This document shows, piece after piece, positions 1 to 9,680 of a stretch of DNA of 64,000 nt (positions are counted from its first letter, which is position 1; each line of letters starts with the position of its first letter). The notes under the pieces were generated by a model, which saw nothing but the letters and a program-made list of their open reading frames with translations, was not told the origin of the DNA and searched no databases. The translations under genes and the position numbers were made by a program. Source of the stretch: Actinomadura meyerae (lineage in GTDB: Bacteria > Actinomycetota > Actinomycetes > Streptosporangiales > Streptosporangiaceae); the NCBI RefSeq assembly GCF_900188445.1, contig NZ_FZOR01000002.1, positions 248,001 to 312,000 on the forward strand, written 5' to 3'.

Positions 1-367
1 AGTCGCCCTCCCCGAGCGCCACCTTCATCTCCGTCTTGCGGGTGAAGGAGTGCAGGCTGGGGCCGGGCTGAGGCGGTGCCGTGGGCAGGCCGTGCGGGAC
101 GGCGCCGTTCCCGGCGGCGGGGGCGCCCGGACCCCGCGTCTTGCCCTGGCCGGTGCTCGGAACGGAGGCGCCCGGCGAGACGGTGCCGGCTGCGGCGCCG
201 TTCGGGTTGGTCTCGTTCTGCTGGGCCATGACGGCCGCCGGAGGCATCGACCCGGCGTCCTTGGCCGACTCACCGCCGACCTTGACGACCATGAGGACGG
301 CCGTGGGCACGACGGCCACGGCCACGACGGCGGAGATGGCGATGGCCCGGTCGGTGCGACGCTTCAC
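1..367 (-). CDS. Secreted or membrane-anchored protein, N-terminal part only
   Basis: The gene starts at a GTG and runs off the left edge after about 122 codons. Residues 2-4 are basic (KRR), and a hydrophobic stretch follows at about residues 8-27, so this is a signal anchor or signal peptide. The rest of the visible part is low-complexity Ala/Gly/Pro/Thr sequence, with no recognisable domain before the edge. An upstream TTG is out of frame, so the GTG at 367 is the best start. The function cannot be told from this piece; the catalytic or binding part, if any, lies outside the window. Confidence 0.6.
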   Translation of the reverse strand, partial: MKRRTDRAIAISAVVAVAVVPTAVLMVVKVGGESAKDAGSMPPAAVMAQQNETNPNGAAAGTVSPGASVPSTGQGKTRGPGAPAAGNGAVPHGLPTAPPQPGPSLHSFTRKTEMKVALGEGD

Positions 368-443
368 GAGCCCAATTCAACACCAGGTTCCTCGCCGGTA
401 ACAAAGTGATCGGAAAACGAATTGTCCGGTTCCGGACCACGAT

Positions 444-2051
444 CTAGGTATCCGCCGGGTGTGGTGGTAGAGGAGCCGGGCCAGTCGGGGCGGCGGCGAG
501 GCGCGCGCGGAGGGCCGACTTGCGGATCTTGCCGGTGCCGGTGCGCGGCAGCGCCTCGGCGTACTCGATGCGGCGCGGCGTCTTGAACCCGGCCAGGCGG
601 GCCCGGCAGGCCGCGACCAGGTCCCGCTCGCTCGGCGGGTCCCCGTCCGGGACGACGACCGCGCAGACGGTCTGGCCCCAGCGCGGGTCGGGCAACCCGA
701 CCACCGCGACCTCGGCGACGCCGGGGACCGTGCGCAGCACGTCCTCGACCTCCCGCGACGACACGTTCTCGCCGCCCGTGATGATCACGTCCTTGAGCCG
801 GTCGACCAGGTAGAGGTAGCCGTCCGCGTCGACCCGGCCGGCGTCGCCGGTGCGATACCAGCCGCCGGCGAACGCCTCCGCCGTCGCGTCCGGATCGTCC
901 CAGTAGCCGGGCGTGACCTGCGGGCCCCGGACGGCGACCTCGCCGAGCGCGCCCGGCGGGACCGGCGCCCCGCCCTCGTCCAGCACCGCGATCTCGACGC
1001 CCGCGGCGGGACGCCCCGCCGACGCCGCCAGCTCCGGCCGCCCGGCGAGCGCGGCGCGGTGGTCGTCCGGGGACAGGAACGTCGCGTTGCCGGACAGCTC
1101 CGTCATCCCGTAGCCCTGGTTGAAGTCGCATCCGAGCACCTCGCCCGCGCGCCGCAGCAGCGGCACCGGCATCGGGGCCGACCCGTACGCGACCACCCGG
1201 ATGCCGGTGCGCAGCAGTGCCAGCGCGTCCGGGTCGTCCGCGGCGTGGGCGAGCAGGTCCTCCAGCATGGTCGGGGCCAGCGAGAGGTTCGTGACGCCGT
1301 GCCGGCGCGTCGCGTCCACGAGCGCGGCGGGGGTGAAGCGGCGCAGCACGACGGCGTGCCGCCCGAAGAGGTGGTGCAGGACGACCTGGTACCCGGCGAC
1401 ATGGCACAGCGGGAACGGCGTGCAGAAGACGTCGTCCGGGCGTACGGGCCTGCCCGAGGCCGTGACCTCGATCCCCGCGAGCAGGCTCCGATGCGTGAGG
1501 CGCACGCCCTTGGGACGGCCCGTGGTGCCGCTGGTGAACATCACCCACGCGACGCCGTCCTGTGCGGAGGCGTCGGAGGTGGCGGGCGTGGCGGGCGTGG
1601 CGGGCGTGGCGGGCGCGGGGCCGTCCCAGGGCACATCGTCGATCCCGACCAGCGGCGGATGCCCCGCCGGAAGATCGCCCTCGGCGGCCAGCCGGTCGAG
1701 CAGATCCCTCTCGCCGAGGACGAGCACGGCACCGCTGCGGGCGATCTGGTCCGCCCATTCGCGCGGGTGAAGCCGCTGGTTGAGCGGCACAAGGATGCGG
1801 TCTTCGCACGGAACGCCGTAGTAGGCGGCGACGTATTCGAGCCGGTTGTGCGCCAGCAGCGCCACCCGCGCACCCGGTGCGCATCGGGCGGAGAGGTAAG
1901 CGCTCAGGGCGTCCACACGCGCGCGCAGTTCCTGGAAGGTCCATGTCGTGCCGTCCACCGACAGCGCCGGGGCGTCGGGGGTCCGCGTCGCCGCCGCTGC
2001 GAGCACCTCGTAGAGGCTGCGCGGCGAACCGTCCATCTCTGTGCTGGGCAT
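444..2051 (-). CDS. Class I adenylate-forming acyl-CoA synthetase (AMP-binding)
   Basis: This 535-residue enzyme should activate a carboxylic acid with ATP and load it onto CoA. All the core motifs are visible: the phosphate loop FTSGTTGRPKGVRLTH near residue 175, GYGMTELSG near 300, YRTGDAG near 395, DRLKDVIITGGEN near 410 and the catalytic-lysine motif GKIRKSALR near the C-terminus. The length is normal for a stand-alone ligase, and no carrier-protein domain follows. A four-unit Ala-Thr-Pro repeat near residue 150 comes from a 9-bp DNA repeat. The ATG at 2051 has only a weak ribosome site, and an in-frame ATG five codons later is an alternative. The acid substrate is not readable from the sequence. 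Confidence 0.88.
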   Translation of the reverse strand: MPSTEMDGSPRSLYEVLAAAATRTPDAPALSVDGTTWTFQELRARVDALSAYLSARCAPGARVALLAHNRLEYVAAYYGVPCEDRILVPLNQRLHPREWADQIARSGAVLVLGERDLLDRLAAEGDLPAGHPPLVGIDDVPWDGPAPATPATPATPATSDASAQDGVAWVMFTSGTTGRPKGVRLTHRSLLAGIEVTASGRPVRPDDVFCTPFPLCHVAGYQVVLHHLFGRHAVVLRRFTPAALVDATRRHGVTNLSLAPTMLEDLLAHAADDPDALALLRTGIRVVAYGSAPMPVPLLRRAGEVLGCDFNQGYGMTELSGNATFLSPDDHRAALAGRPELAASAGRPAAGVEIAVLDEGGAPVPPGALGEVAVRGPQVTPGYWDDPDATAEAFAGGWYRTGDAGRVDADGYLYLVDRLKDVIITGGENVSSREVEDVLRTVPGVAEVAVVGLPDPRWGQTVCAVVVPDGDPPSERDLVAACRARLAGFKTPRRIEYAEALPRTGTGKIRKSALRARLAAAPTGPAPLPPHPADT

Positions 2052-2112
2052 CCCGGGGAATCTACCGAGCGCGCGGCGAGACGGGCCGCGGCGGTACCGG
2101 TGGCCGGAACGG

Positions 2113-2150
2113 CGGAAGGGCGTCCCCGCCGCGGCGGGGACGCCCTTCCG
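2113..2150 (-). terminator. Terminator after rplA
   Basis: A perfect 38-bp palindrome, with 18-bp arms starting CGGAAGGGCG and a GC centre, lies 64 bp beyond the rplA stop and before the acyl-CoA synthetase gene. There is no T-tract on either side, which is common in high-GC actinobacteria. It should end the rplKA transcript. Confidence 0.75.
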
Positions 2151-2214
2151 GTGAGACGTGCTCTGGTCGAGACGTGCTCTCAGTCGGCCGAGGAGCCGAT
2201 CAGGCAGGCGCCGA

Positions 2215-2931
2215 TCAGGCGGTCTCGAGCTCCGCGGTCAGGTTGCGGACCGCGTTCGGGTCCACCGGGATGCTCGGGCCCATCGACGTCGTCAGCGCCG
2301 CCTTCTTCACGTACCGGCCCTTCGCGGCGGACGGCTTGAGCCGCTGGATCTCGTCGATCGCCGCCGCGTAGTTCTCCACCAGCTGGCGCTCGTCGAAGGA
2401 CGCCTTGCCGATGATGAAGTGCAGGTTCGCGTGCCGGTCGACACGGAACTCGATCTTGCCGCCCTTGATGTCGGTCACGGCCTTGGCGACGTCCATCGTG
2501 ACGGTGCCGGTCTTCGGGTTCGGCATCAGGCCGCGCGGGCCGAGCACCCGGCCGAGCCGGCCGACCTTGCCCATCTGGTCCGGCGTGGCGACCACCGCGT
2601 CGAAGTCCAGGAAGCCGCCCTGGATCCGCTCGATCAGGTCGTCCGAGCCGACCAGGTCGGCGCCCGCGGACTCGGCCTCCTGCGCCTTCGCGCCGACGGC
2701 GAAGACCAGCACGCGGGCGGTCTTGCCGGTGCCGTGCGGCAGGTTGACGGTGCCGCGCACCATCTGGTCGGCCTTGCGCGGGTCGACGCCGAGCCGCAGC
2801 GCGACCTCGACGGTCGCGTCGAACTTGGTGACCGCGGTCTCCTTGGCCAGCTTCACGGCCTCGGCCGGGCTGTACAGCCGGTCCCGGTCGATCTTCTCCG
2901 CGGCGGCGCGGTAGCCCTTGCTGCGCTTCAT
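2215..2931 (-). CDS. rplA: 50S ribosomal protein L1
   Basis: L1 binds 23S rRNA at the L1 stalk, near the ribosomal E site, and in many bacteria represses its own operon. The 238-residue product starts [13 protein letters not shown] and carries the signature region [18 protein letters not shown] near residue 130. An upstream in-frame start would add 17 residues, but the ATG at 2931 has a strong GGAGGA site about 8 nt before it and matches the usual L1 N-terminus, so it was chosen. The gene lies 60 bp after rplK on the same strand and should be co-transcribed with it. rplJ and rplL do not follow here. Confidence 0.97.
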   Translation of the reverse strand: MKRSKGYRAAAEKIDRDRLYSPAEAVKLAKETAVTKFDATVEVALRLGVDPRKADQMVRGTVNLPHGTGKTARVLVFAVGAKAQEAESAGADLVGSDDLIERIQGGFLDFDAVVATPDQMGKVGRLGRVLGPRGLMPNPKTGTVTMDVAKAVTDIKGGKIEFRVDRHANLHFIIGKASFDERQLVENYAAAIDEIQRLKPSAAKGRYVKKAALTTSMGPSIPVDPNAVRNLTAELETA

Positions 2932-2991
2932 GTGCGTTCCTCCAGTGGAACTCGTGGTGCGGGCCTGCGCGGGCCCTCCCACAGGCGGGTG

Positions 2992-3420
2992 CTACTTGAC
3001 GTCGATGCCCATGGACCGGGCGGTGCCGGCGACGATCTTCTCCGCGGCGTCCAGGTCCTTGGCGTTCAGGTCGGGCATCTTGGTCGTGGCGATCTCGCGG
3101 ATCTGGTCGCGGGTCACCGAGCCGACCTTGTTCTTGTGCGGCTCGCCGCTGCCCTTCTCCACGCCCGCGGCCTTCAGGATGAGCTGCGCGGCCGGCGGGG
3201 TCTTCGTGACGAAGCTGAACGACCGGTCCTCGTAGATGGTGATCTCTACGGGGATGACGTTGCCGCGCTGGGACTCCGTGGCAGCGTTGTACTGCTTGCA
3301 GAAGTCCATGATGTTGACGCCGTGCGGACCGAGCGCGGTACCGACCGGCGGCGCGGGCGTCGCCTGCCCGGCCTGCAGCTGGACCTTGACGAGCGCGGCG
3401 ACCTTCTTCTTCGGAGGCAT
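2992..3420 (-). CDS. rplK: 50S ribosomal protein L11
   Basis: L11 forms the GTPase-associated centre with 23S rRNA and contacts elongation factors and the stringent factor RelA. The 142-residue product has the normal family length. It shows the Pro-rich N-terminal motif with [16 protein letters not shown] near residues 22-37 and the C-terminal RNA-binding domain ending near [14 protein letters not shown]. The gene is first of the rplKA pair. A 407-bp non-coding leader separates it from nusG, so it probably has its own promoter. Confidence 0.97.
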   Translation of the reverse strand: MPPKKKVAALVKVQLQAGQATPAPPVGTALGPHGVNIMDFCKQYNAATESQRGNVIPVEITIYEDRSFSFVTKTPPAAQLILKAAGVEKGSGEPHKNKVGSVTRDQIREIATTKMPDLNAKDLDAAEKIVAGTARSMGIDVK

Positions 3421-3706
3421 GTGAACCCCTTAGTCCCATTTATCGGTGGTTCCGACTCCCGGACATCCGGGCAACACGGCGGCTGGGACGCATCCACCGT
3501 GTAGGAACCGCTGGAACCCGGCCTCTCCGCGTGCGCGGCGGCCGGATGCTGTGTCGCCGACCCTCGCGTCCGCTCGCCTCCCGGCTCGGACCTATCGGGT
3601 CGGCCGCCTCCGGTCGAACGGAGGACAACCCGTACAGGATACGGCCTCGGCGGGGTGCGCCGGTCCGTTCGGGCCGTCCGGCGGCGTGCCGTGCGCGGCG
3701 CCCGCG

Positions 3707-3790
3707 CGAATCCGGGCCGTCCTTGCACGAACGCGGGCCGTTCCCACATGAGTTCGGGCCGTCCCCGCACGAGTTCGGGCCGTCCCCGCG
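3707..3790. repeat. Tandem repeat, 21 bp x 4
   Basis: Four adjacent imperfect 21-bp units, cores CGGGCCGTCC or CGGGCCGTTC, lie just downstream of nusG. The last unit forms one arm of the nusG terminator hairpin, so the array looks like an expanded terminator arm. Confidence 0.8.
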
Positions 3791-3808
3791 CGGCGGGAAC
3801 GGCCCGGA
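3776..3808 (-). terminator. Terminator after nusG
   Basis: CGGGCCGTCCCCGC pairs with GGCGGGAACGGCCCG across a very short loop, about 20 bp past the nusG stop. One pair is a mismatch or wobble. The upstream copies of the left arm could pair with the same right arm instead. Confidence 0.6.
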
Positions 3809-3827
3809 CGTGGCCTGCGGGGCTCGG

Positions 3828-5050
<1,223 letters not shown>

Positions 5051-5173
5051 TTGCCGCCGTTCACCTCATAGGTCGTGATCCAACCACCGACGTGGTTGCC
5101 GCGCGGTCCCGGGCCGGGTTCCGCCACGGCGCCGCCGTGGCGCGGCCGGCACGGGTGCGCGCACCGCACCTCG

Positions 5174-5246
5174 CAGGGCAGGAGGGACTCGAACCCCCAA
5201 CCGCCGGTTTTGGAGACCGGAGCTCTACCAATTGAGCCACTGCCCT
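5174..5246 (-). tRNA. tRNA-Trp (anticodon CCA)
   Basis: Read on the minus strand, AGGGCAG pairs with CTGCCCT as a complete acceptor stem. The anticodon loop is CTCCAAA, giving anticodon CCA. The T-arm loop TTCGAGT is normal. CCA is not encoded. It precedes secE, the usual actinobacterial order. Confidence 0.97.
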
Positions 5247-5537
5247 TCATTCTCCGGCTAAGGAGAACACCCGGCCGCGGGGCCGGGGTGGTGCCGCGTC
5301 CCAGCTTACGGCCTCATGGAGATGCCCGCGTGCGGACAGGCTCGTATACCGGTGACGCTTCACTCGGAGGGTGAGTCTACGTGCCGGAGGGCCCCGCGTC
5401 GAACCGATAACCCCGGATCCTTCACGGCACCGCATCGGGCGCGGCATCGGGCGCGGCGGGTACGCGGCGGCGAAGACCGTCCGACCGGCCCGGATATATG
5501 TCTCAGCTCACGAGGCCGCGTCTGTAACGATAGGGAC

Positions 5538-6749
5538 ATGAGCACTGACCGTCCTCGCATCTCCAAGCGCATCGCCGCGATATCCGAATCCGCCACGCTG
5601 GCCGTCGACGCCAAGGCCAAGGCGCTGAAGGCGGCGGGCCGCCCGGTCATCGGGTTCGGCGCGGGCGAGCCCGACTTCCCGACCCCGGACTACATCGTCG
5701 AGGCGGCGGTGACCGCGTGCAGGGTGCCGCGATTCCACAAGTACACGCCGGCGGGCGGCCTGCCCGAGCTGCGCGCCGCCATCGCCGAGAAGACCGAGCG
5801 CGACTCCGGCTACAAGGTGGAGGCCGGCCAGGTCCTGGTGACCAACGGCGGCAAGCAGGCGGTGTACGAGGCGTTCGCGGCGCTGCTCGACCCGGGCGAC
5901 GAAGTGATCGTCCCCACCCCGTACTGGACGACCTACCCCGAGTCGATCAAGCTGGCGGGCGGCGTGCCCGTGGACGTCGTCGCCGACGAGACCACCGGCT
6001 ACAAGGTGACCGTCGAGCAACTGGAGGCGGCCCGCACCGACCGGACGAAGGTGCTGCTGTTCGTGTCCCCGTCCAACCCGACCGGGGCCGTGTACTCGCG
6101 GGACGAGATCGAGGCCATCGGCCGCTGGGCCGACGAGCACGGCCTGTGGGTCGTCACCGACGAGATCTACGAGCACCTCGTGTACGGGAGCGCCGAGTTC
6201 CACTCGATGCCGGTCGTGGTGCCCGAGCTCGCCGACCGGACGCTCGTCCTGAACGGCGTGGCGAAGACGTACGCGATGACGGGCTGGCGCGTGGGCTGGC
6301 TGATCGGCCCGGCGGACGTGGTGAAGGCCGCGCAGAACCTGCAGTCGCACGCGACGTCCAACGTGGCGAACGTGTCCCAGGCCGCCGCGCTCGCCGCCGT
6401 GACCGGCGACCTGTCCGCGGTGGCGGAGATGCGCAAGGCGTTCGACCGGCGCCGCCAGACGATCGTGCGCATGCTGAACGAGATCCCCGGCGTGGTCTGC
6501 CCCGAGCCCGAGGGCGCGTTCTACGCCTACCCGTCGGTCAAGGCGCTGCTGGGCAAGGAGCTGCGCGGCAAGCGTCCGGAAACGTCGGTGGAGCTGGCGT
6601 CGCTGATCCTGGAGGAGGCCGAGGTCGCGCTGGTGCCGGGCGAGGCGTTCGGCACGCCCGGCTACTTCCGCCTCTCCTACGCGCTGGGCGACGACGACCT
6701 CACCGAGGGCGTCTCGCGGGTCGCGAAGCTGCTCTCCGAGGCGAGCTGA
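5538..6749 (+). CDS. aspC: PLP-dependent aspartate aminotransferase
   Basis: This 403-residue fold-type I aminotransferase should interconvert aspartate and oxaloacetate using glutamate/2-oxoglutarate. It shows [13 protein letters not shown] near residue 38, the Asn of [12 protein letters not shown] near 180, DEIYEHLVY near 212 and the PLP lysine in [16 protein letters not shown] near 243. The Arg of FRLSYAL near the C-terminus would bind the substrate carboxylate. The start is the ATG at 5538, just after the -10-like TAACGAT, so the leader is very short. The reading frame is open further upstream, but that part has no family similarity. It is divergent from tRNA-Trp-secE. Confidence 0.92.
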   Translation: MSTDRPRISKRIAAISESATLAVDAKAKALKAAGRPVIGFGAGEPDFPTPDYIVEAAVTACRVPRFHKYTPAGGLPELRAAIAEKTERDSGYKVEAGQVLVTNGGKQAVYEAFAALLDPGDEVIVPTPYWTTYPESIKLAGGVPVDVVADETTGYKVTVEQLEAARTDRTKVLLFVSPSNPTGAVYSRDEIEAIGRWADEHGLWVVTDEIYEHLVYGSAEFHSMPVVVPELADRTLVLNGVAKTYAMTGWRVGWLIGPADVVKAAQNLQSHATSNVANVSQAAALAAVTGDLSAVAEMRKAFDRRRQTIVRMLNEIPGVVCPEPEGAFYAYPSVKALLGKELRGKRPETSVELASLILEEAEVALVPGEAFGTPGYFRLSYALGDDDLTEGVSRVAKLLSEAS

Positions 6750-6816
6750 CCACCGCGAAACGCGAGCCGCGAGGAAGCGAAGAAGGACGCGCCGCCGCCG
6801 AGGCGGGCGCGAAGGA

Positions 6817-6855
6817 GGACCGGCCCCGGGCGTGCACTTCGCCCGGGGCCGGTCC
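6817..6855 (+). terminator. Terminator after the aminotransferase gene
   Basis: A perfect 15-bp stem, GGACCGGCCCCGGGC with its complement and a 9-nt loop, lies 67 bp after the aspC stop. There is no T-tract. Confidence 0.8.
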
Positions 6856-6892
6856 TGTGCGGACGGGGCATGCCCGGCCCCGTCCGGGGAGC

Positions 6893-6950
6893 GCCCTGGC
6901 ACGGCGGCCCGCAGCGGCCCCTCAACGCCGGCGGGCCGCCCTGCCAGGGC
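6893..6950 (-). terminator. Terminator facing the anti-sigma-like gene
   Basis: A 20-bp stem with one mismatch (GCCCTGGCACGGCGGCCCGC, 18-nt loop) lies between convergent genes. It is suited to stop minus-strand transcription from the sigma factor operon, and could work both ways. Confidence 0.65.
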
Positions 6951-6962
6951 AAAGGTCAGTGC

Positions 6963-7004
6963 TCTCTCACGACCGGTCTCTCACGACCGGTCTCTCACGA
7001 CCGG
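6963..7004. repeat. Tandem repeat, 14 bp x 3
   Basis: Three perfect head-to-tail copies of TCTCTCACGACCGG lie just past the 3' end of the anti-sigma-like gene. They are non-coding and their role is unknown. Confidence 0.9.
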
Positions 7005-7020
7005 GTCCTGCGGGGCCGCG

Positions 7021-7779
7021 TCATGGCCGGACGCCTTCGGCGATGCGCATGAGCCGGTCCTTGGCCGTGCCCCTGGTGGTGACGGTGACGCCCACCCCCG
7101 GCCGCGCCAGCCAGGAGATCTGGCGCGCCGAGCCGGGCCCGTCACCGACCAGCGCCGGCATCCCCCGCACGGAGGTCCGCCCCGGGACGCCCGGCGTCCG
7201 GACCAGGTCGCGCGGGCCGGTGAGCCCGCTGCCCGTCACGAGCACGACCTCCACCGCTCCGGCCTCGCCGCGCCACGCGCACGTCGTGGTCCTGCGCCTG
7301 GAGTCGCCGGTGACGGCGCACGGGCCCTCGGCGGCCAGGCCGTCCGGGATGTAGGTGATCCAGTCCGGCAGCTTCTCCAGCACGCCGCCCGCGCCGGGCT
7401 CGACCGGTGCCGCGCCGCCGCCGGCCTCGGCCGACGGGTGCGCCTCGGGTTTCGGCGAGCCGCCTGCCTCGGGCCTCCCCTTGGACGGCGGGGACGCGGG
7501 GAGGCCCGAGGCGGGGGGTCGTTCCGGCGGCCGGGACGCGGAGGCGGTCCCGGTGGGGCGGGCCGTCTCGGTGCTCCCGGCCGGTGCGGCCCGGAACGAC
7601 TGGTAGGCGGGCACCAGGGCGAGCGCCGCGACCGATGCGGCGGCGACGCCCGCGGCGGCGTGCACGCGGGCCCTGCGGCGCCGGTGCCGCCGTTTGACGT
7701 CGGCTGCGAGCGACGGTGCCGCGGTCGTCCCGGCCACCTGCTCGGCCATGGCCTTCCGCAGTTCGGTCTCCAGATCCAT
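7021..7779 (-). CDS. Single-span membrane protein, probable partner of the upstream sigma factor
   Basis: The 252-residue product has a cytoplasmic N-terminus of about 38 residues with a basic RRHRRRRAR cluster, one membrane span near residues 40-58, a Pro/Ser/Ala-rich linker to about 130, and an outer domain (PDWITYIPDG ... TTTCAWRGEAGAVEVVLVTG). It lies 3 bp after the sigma factor stop, so the two are translated as a unit. That layout suits a membrane anti-sigma factor or sensor. No zinc-binding HxxxCxxC motif of the classical ZAS anti-sigma class is present. The function is inferred from context only. Confidence 0.6.
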   Translation of the reverse strand: MDLETELRKAMAEQVAGTTAAPSLAADVKRRHRRRRARVHAAAGVAAASVAALALVPAYQSFRAAPAGSTETARPTGTASASRPPERPPASGLPASPPSKGRPEAGGSPKPEAHPSAEAGGGAAPVEPGAGGVLEKLPDWITYIPDGLAAEGPCAVTGDSRRRTTTCAWRGEAGAVEVVLVTGSGLTGPRDLVRTPGVPGRTSVRGMPALVGDGPGSARQISWLARPGVGVTVTTRGTAKDRLMRIAEGVRP

Positions 7780-7782
7780 CGC

Positions 7783-8292
7783 TCAGCTCCCCAAAGGCGC
7801 CAGGTTCGAGTCGAGGCGCTCCCGGAGCCTGGCGAGCCCCCGGGACGCCTGGCTCTTGACCGTTCCGACCGAACAGCCGAGAGCCCGCGCCGTCTCCGCC
7901 TCCGAGAGGTCCTCCCAGAAGCGCAGGACGAGCACGGCCCGCTGGCGCGGGCCGAGCCTGCGCAGCTCCTCCATGAGCGTCCCCCTCAGCTCGACGGCGT
8001 GGTTCGGCGAGGCCGCCGGGGTCTCCGGCGGCCGCGCCATGTGGATCTCGCGGAGCACCTTCCACCGGCGGGCGCGGCTGATCACGAGGTTGACCAGGAT
8101 GCGGCGGACGTAGGGTTCCGGGTCGCTGCCCGGTTCCAGCCGCCCCCACTGGCGGTAGGCCTTCTCCAGCGCGGTCTGCAGGATGTCCTCGGCGTCCTGC
8201 CGCGCCCCGCACATCAGTGCCGCCGTGCGCAGCAGGGCATCGCCGCGTGCCGCCACGAACTCCACGAACGACTCGTCGTCTCGACGCCCCAC
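7783..8292 (-). CDS. ECF RNA polymerase sigma factor, SigE-like family
   Basis: This 169-residue group IV sigma factor has only regions 2 and 4. Region 2 covers about residues 8-78 (GARQDAEDILQTALEKAYRQW), and region 4 covers about 108-160 with the helix-turn-helix LSEAETARALGCSVGTVKSQ. The start is a GTG with a GGACGGAG site. The adjacent membrane protein is the likely regulator. The target genes are unknown; the coiled-coil secreted protein upstream on the same strand may be one, but no matching promoter motif was identified. Confidence 0.88.
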   Translation of the reverse strand: MGRRDDESFVEFVAARGDALLRTAALMCGARQDAEDILQTALEKAYRQWGRLEPGSDPEPYVRRILVNLVISRARRWKVLREIHMARPPETPAASPNHAVELRGTLMEELRRLGPRQRAVLVLRFWEDLSEAETARALGCSVGTVKSQASRGLARLRERLDSNLAPLGS

Positions 8293-8440
8293 TGTGCTCC
8301 GTCCCGGCTGGTGCGGTTCCGGTTGTGTTGTGGTCCCGGTGATGGGGACCGGTCCTGCCGTGCCGTGGACGGGCGGCCCCGCGCCTGGGCCGCCCGCCCG
8401 CGTCTTGTGGTGCCGCGGGCCCGGGTGTCCGGGCCTCGCG

Positions 8441-9439
8441 CTATCGGGCCTGCCGCAGGGCGGCGGCCATGTCCGGCAGCCCGCCGGCGAGGACGCGGCT
8501 GCCGTCGAGGTACATCGAGTAGCCGTTCGGGTCGAACACCAGGACCCCGCCGCCCTTCGGGCTCTGCCAGCCGGCGACGCCCGCGACGGCGAGCGGGGTG
8601 CCGCTCTCGGGCAGCTTCAGCGCCTTGCGCAGCTCGGCCTGGGACATGCCGGCGGGCGTCTTCAGCGTCTCGACGGTCACCCACCGGCCGGCCTTGCCGA
8701 CCCACTTCTGCGTGACGGCGCAGACGCCCTGCTCGCGGAGCTCGGCCGAGCCGGGGACCGTGGAAGCGTAACGCAGGCCCTTGGTCAGCATGGCGGCCTT
8801 CTCGGCGGCGCTGCCGACCTTCACGGCGGGCTTCACCGTGCCGCAGTCGAGCTTCGGCGCGGCCGGGACCCCGGGCCTGGCCGGGACGCGCGCGGCCGAC
8901 GGCGCGGTCCGCGCGCCCGCCGGGGCGTCCTTGGTGGATGGCAGGCAGGTCGGCACGTTCGCGGGCAGCTTGCCCTTGGCGTCCGCCGGGACCTCGACAC
9001 CGGGGATCTTCGCTCCGGGGATCTTCCCGCCGGGCAGCTCGCCCTTCGGCAGGCCGGGAGCCGGGGCTTCGGGCACCTTCACACCCGCCGGGTTCTCCTT
9101 CAGCTGGCGCTCGACCTGCTTGCGCTGCTGCTCGATCTGCATGCGCTGCCGCTCGACCTGCTTGCGCTGCTCCTCCAGCTGCTTCTTCGCGCCGGTCTCC
9201 GGGAGCTTCGCGGCGGGGATGCCCGTCTTGGGCAGGCCCGGCTTCGCCGGGATGCAGGTCGGCAGCGTCTTGGGCGCGGCGTCCGGCACCTTGCGCTCGG
9301 CGGCGGCGGGGGCCTTGGCGTCATGGGACTGGAGGCCCACCTCGTGATGGGAACCGGTCATCGCCCACGTCGCGCCGCCGCCGACGGCGACGGTTCCGAT
9401 GGCGGACGCGGCGATCAAGGCGGCCTTCAGGGTGATCAT
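8441..9439 (-). CDS. Secreted coiled-coil protein of unknown function
   Basis: The 332-residue product begins with a signal or anchor segment (residues 3-28). A Pro-rich part follows, then a strongly charged Gln/Lys/Arg/Glu helix of about 35 residues near 95-130 with a regular EQRKQVE-type repeat, predicted as a coiled coil. More Pro/Lys/Gly-rich sequence follows, and a C-terminal domain (GVCAVTQKWVGKAGRWVTVE ... VFDPNGYSMYLDGSRVLAG). The ATG at 9439 has an AAAGGGA site; the frame is open far upstream but without sense. I do not recognise the family. It lies upstream of the sigma factor on the same strand. Confidence 0.7.
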   Translation of the reverse strand: MITLKAALIAASAIGTVAVGGGATWAMTGSHHEVGLQSHDAKAPAAAERKVPDAAPKTLPTCIPAKPGLPKTGIPAAKLPETGAKKQLEEQRKQVERQRMQIEQQRKQVERQLKENPAGVKVPEAPAPGLPKGELPGGKIPGAKIPGVEVPADAKGKLPANVPTCLPSTKDAPAGARTAPSAARVPARPGVPAAPKLDCGTVKPAVKVGSAAEKAAMLTKGLRYASTVPGSAELREQGVCAVTQKWVGKAGRWVTVETLKTPAGMSQAELRKALKLPESGTPLAVAGVAGWQSPKGGGVLVFDPNGYSMYLDGSRVLAGGLPDMAAALRQAR

Positions 9440-9680
9440 GGCGTGTGTCCCTTTCTGCCCGGGTCTTTCAGCGGGGGTGCTCGCGGGGGGGCGGGTCGCC
9501 CGTTCCTCTCTGGCGCCCCTCGTATACGCACGGTGGCCGGAAGGGGTTGCACGCAGTTCCGAAGTTTTTCCGGATGCCCATGGGACACGATGGCCGCGCG
9601 GTGTCATGCGAGGTAGTCCGGTGTGATGATCCTGCGGGTGAGGGGATCCGGCCGGGCCGGTGATCCGGCAACATTGGCTC

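Larger units (their letters stand above)
3421..3827 (-). other. Intergenic region between nusG and rplK
   Basis: These 407 bp hold no credible gene. The nusG side has four tandem 21-bp repeats and a terminator-like hairpin. The rplK side is the expected place for the rplKA promoter and an untranslated leader. L1 often controls its operon by binding such a leader; I looked for an L1-type motif and could not identify one with confidence. Confidence 0.6.

Noticed and set aside
1577..1616. 9-bp repeat in the acyl-CoA synthetase gene and a similar one near 18520
   Set aside because: Both keep the coding frame and encode short Ala-Thr-Pro or Ala-Ala-Gly linkers; they are noted with the genes and are not CRISPR or regulatory.
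364..1944. A 526-codon minus-strand frame overlapping the acyl-CoA synthetase gene
   Set aside because: An out-of-frame copy with Arg/Ala-rich sequence; the synthetase frame has every motif.
3421..3520. Possible L1 autoregulatory site in the rplK leader
   Set aside because: The family often uses one, but I could not align a convincing L1-binding loop here.
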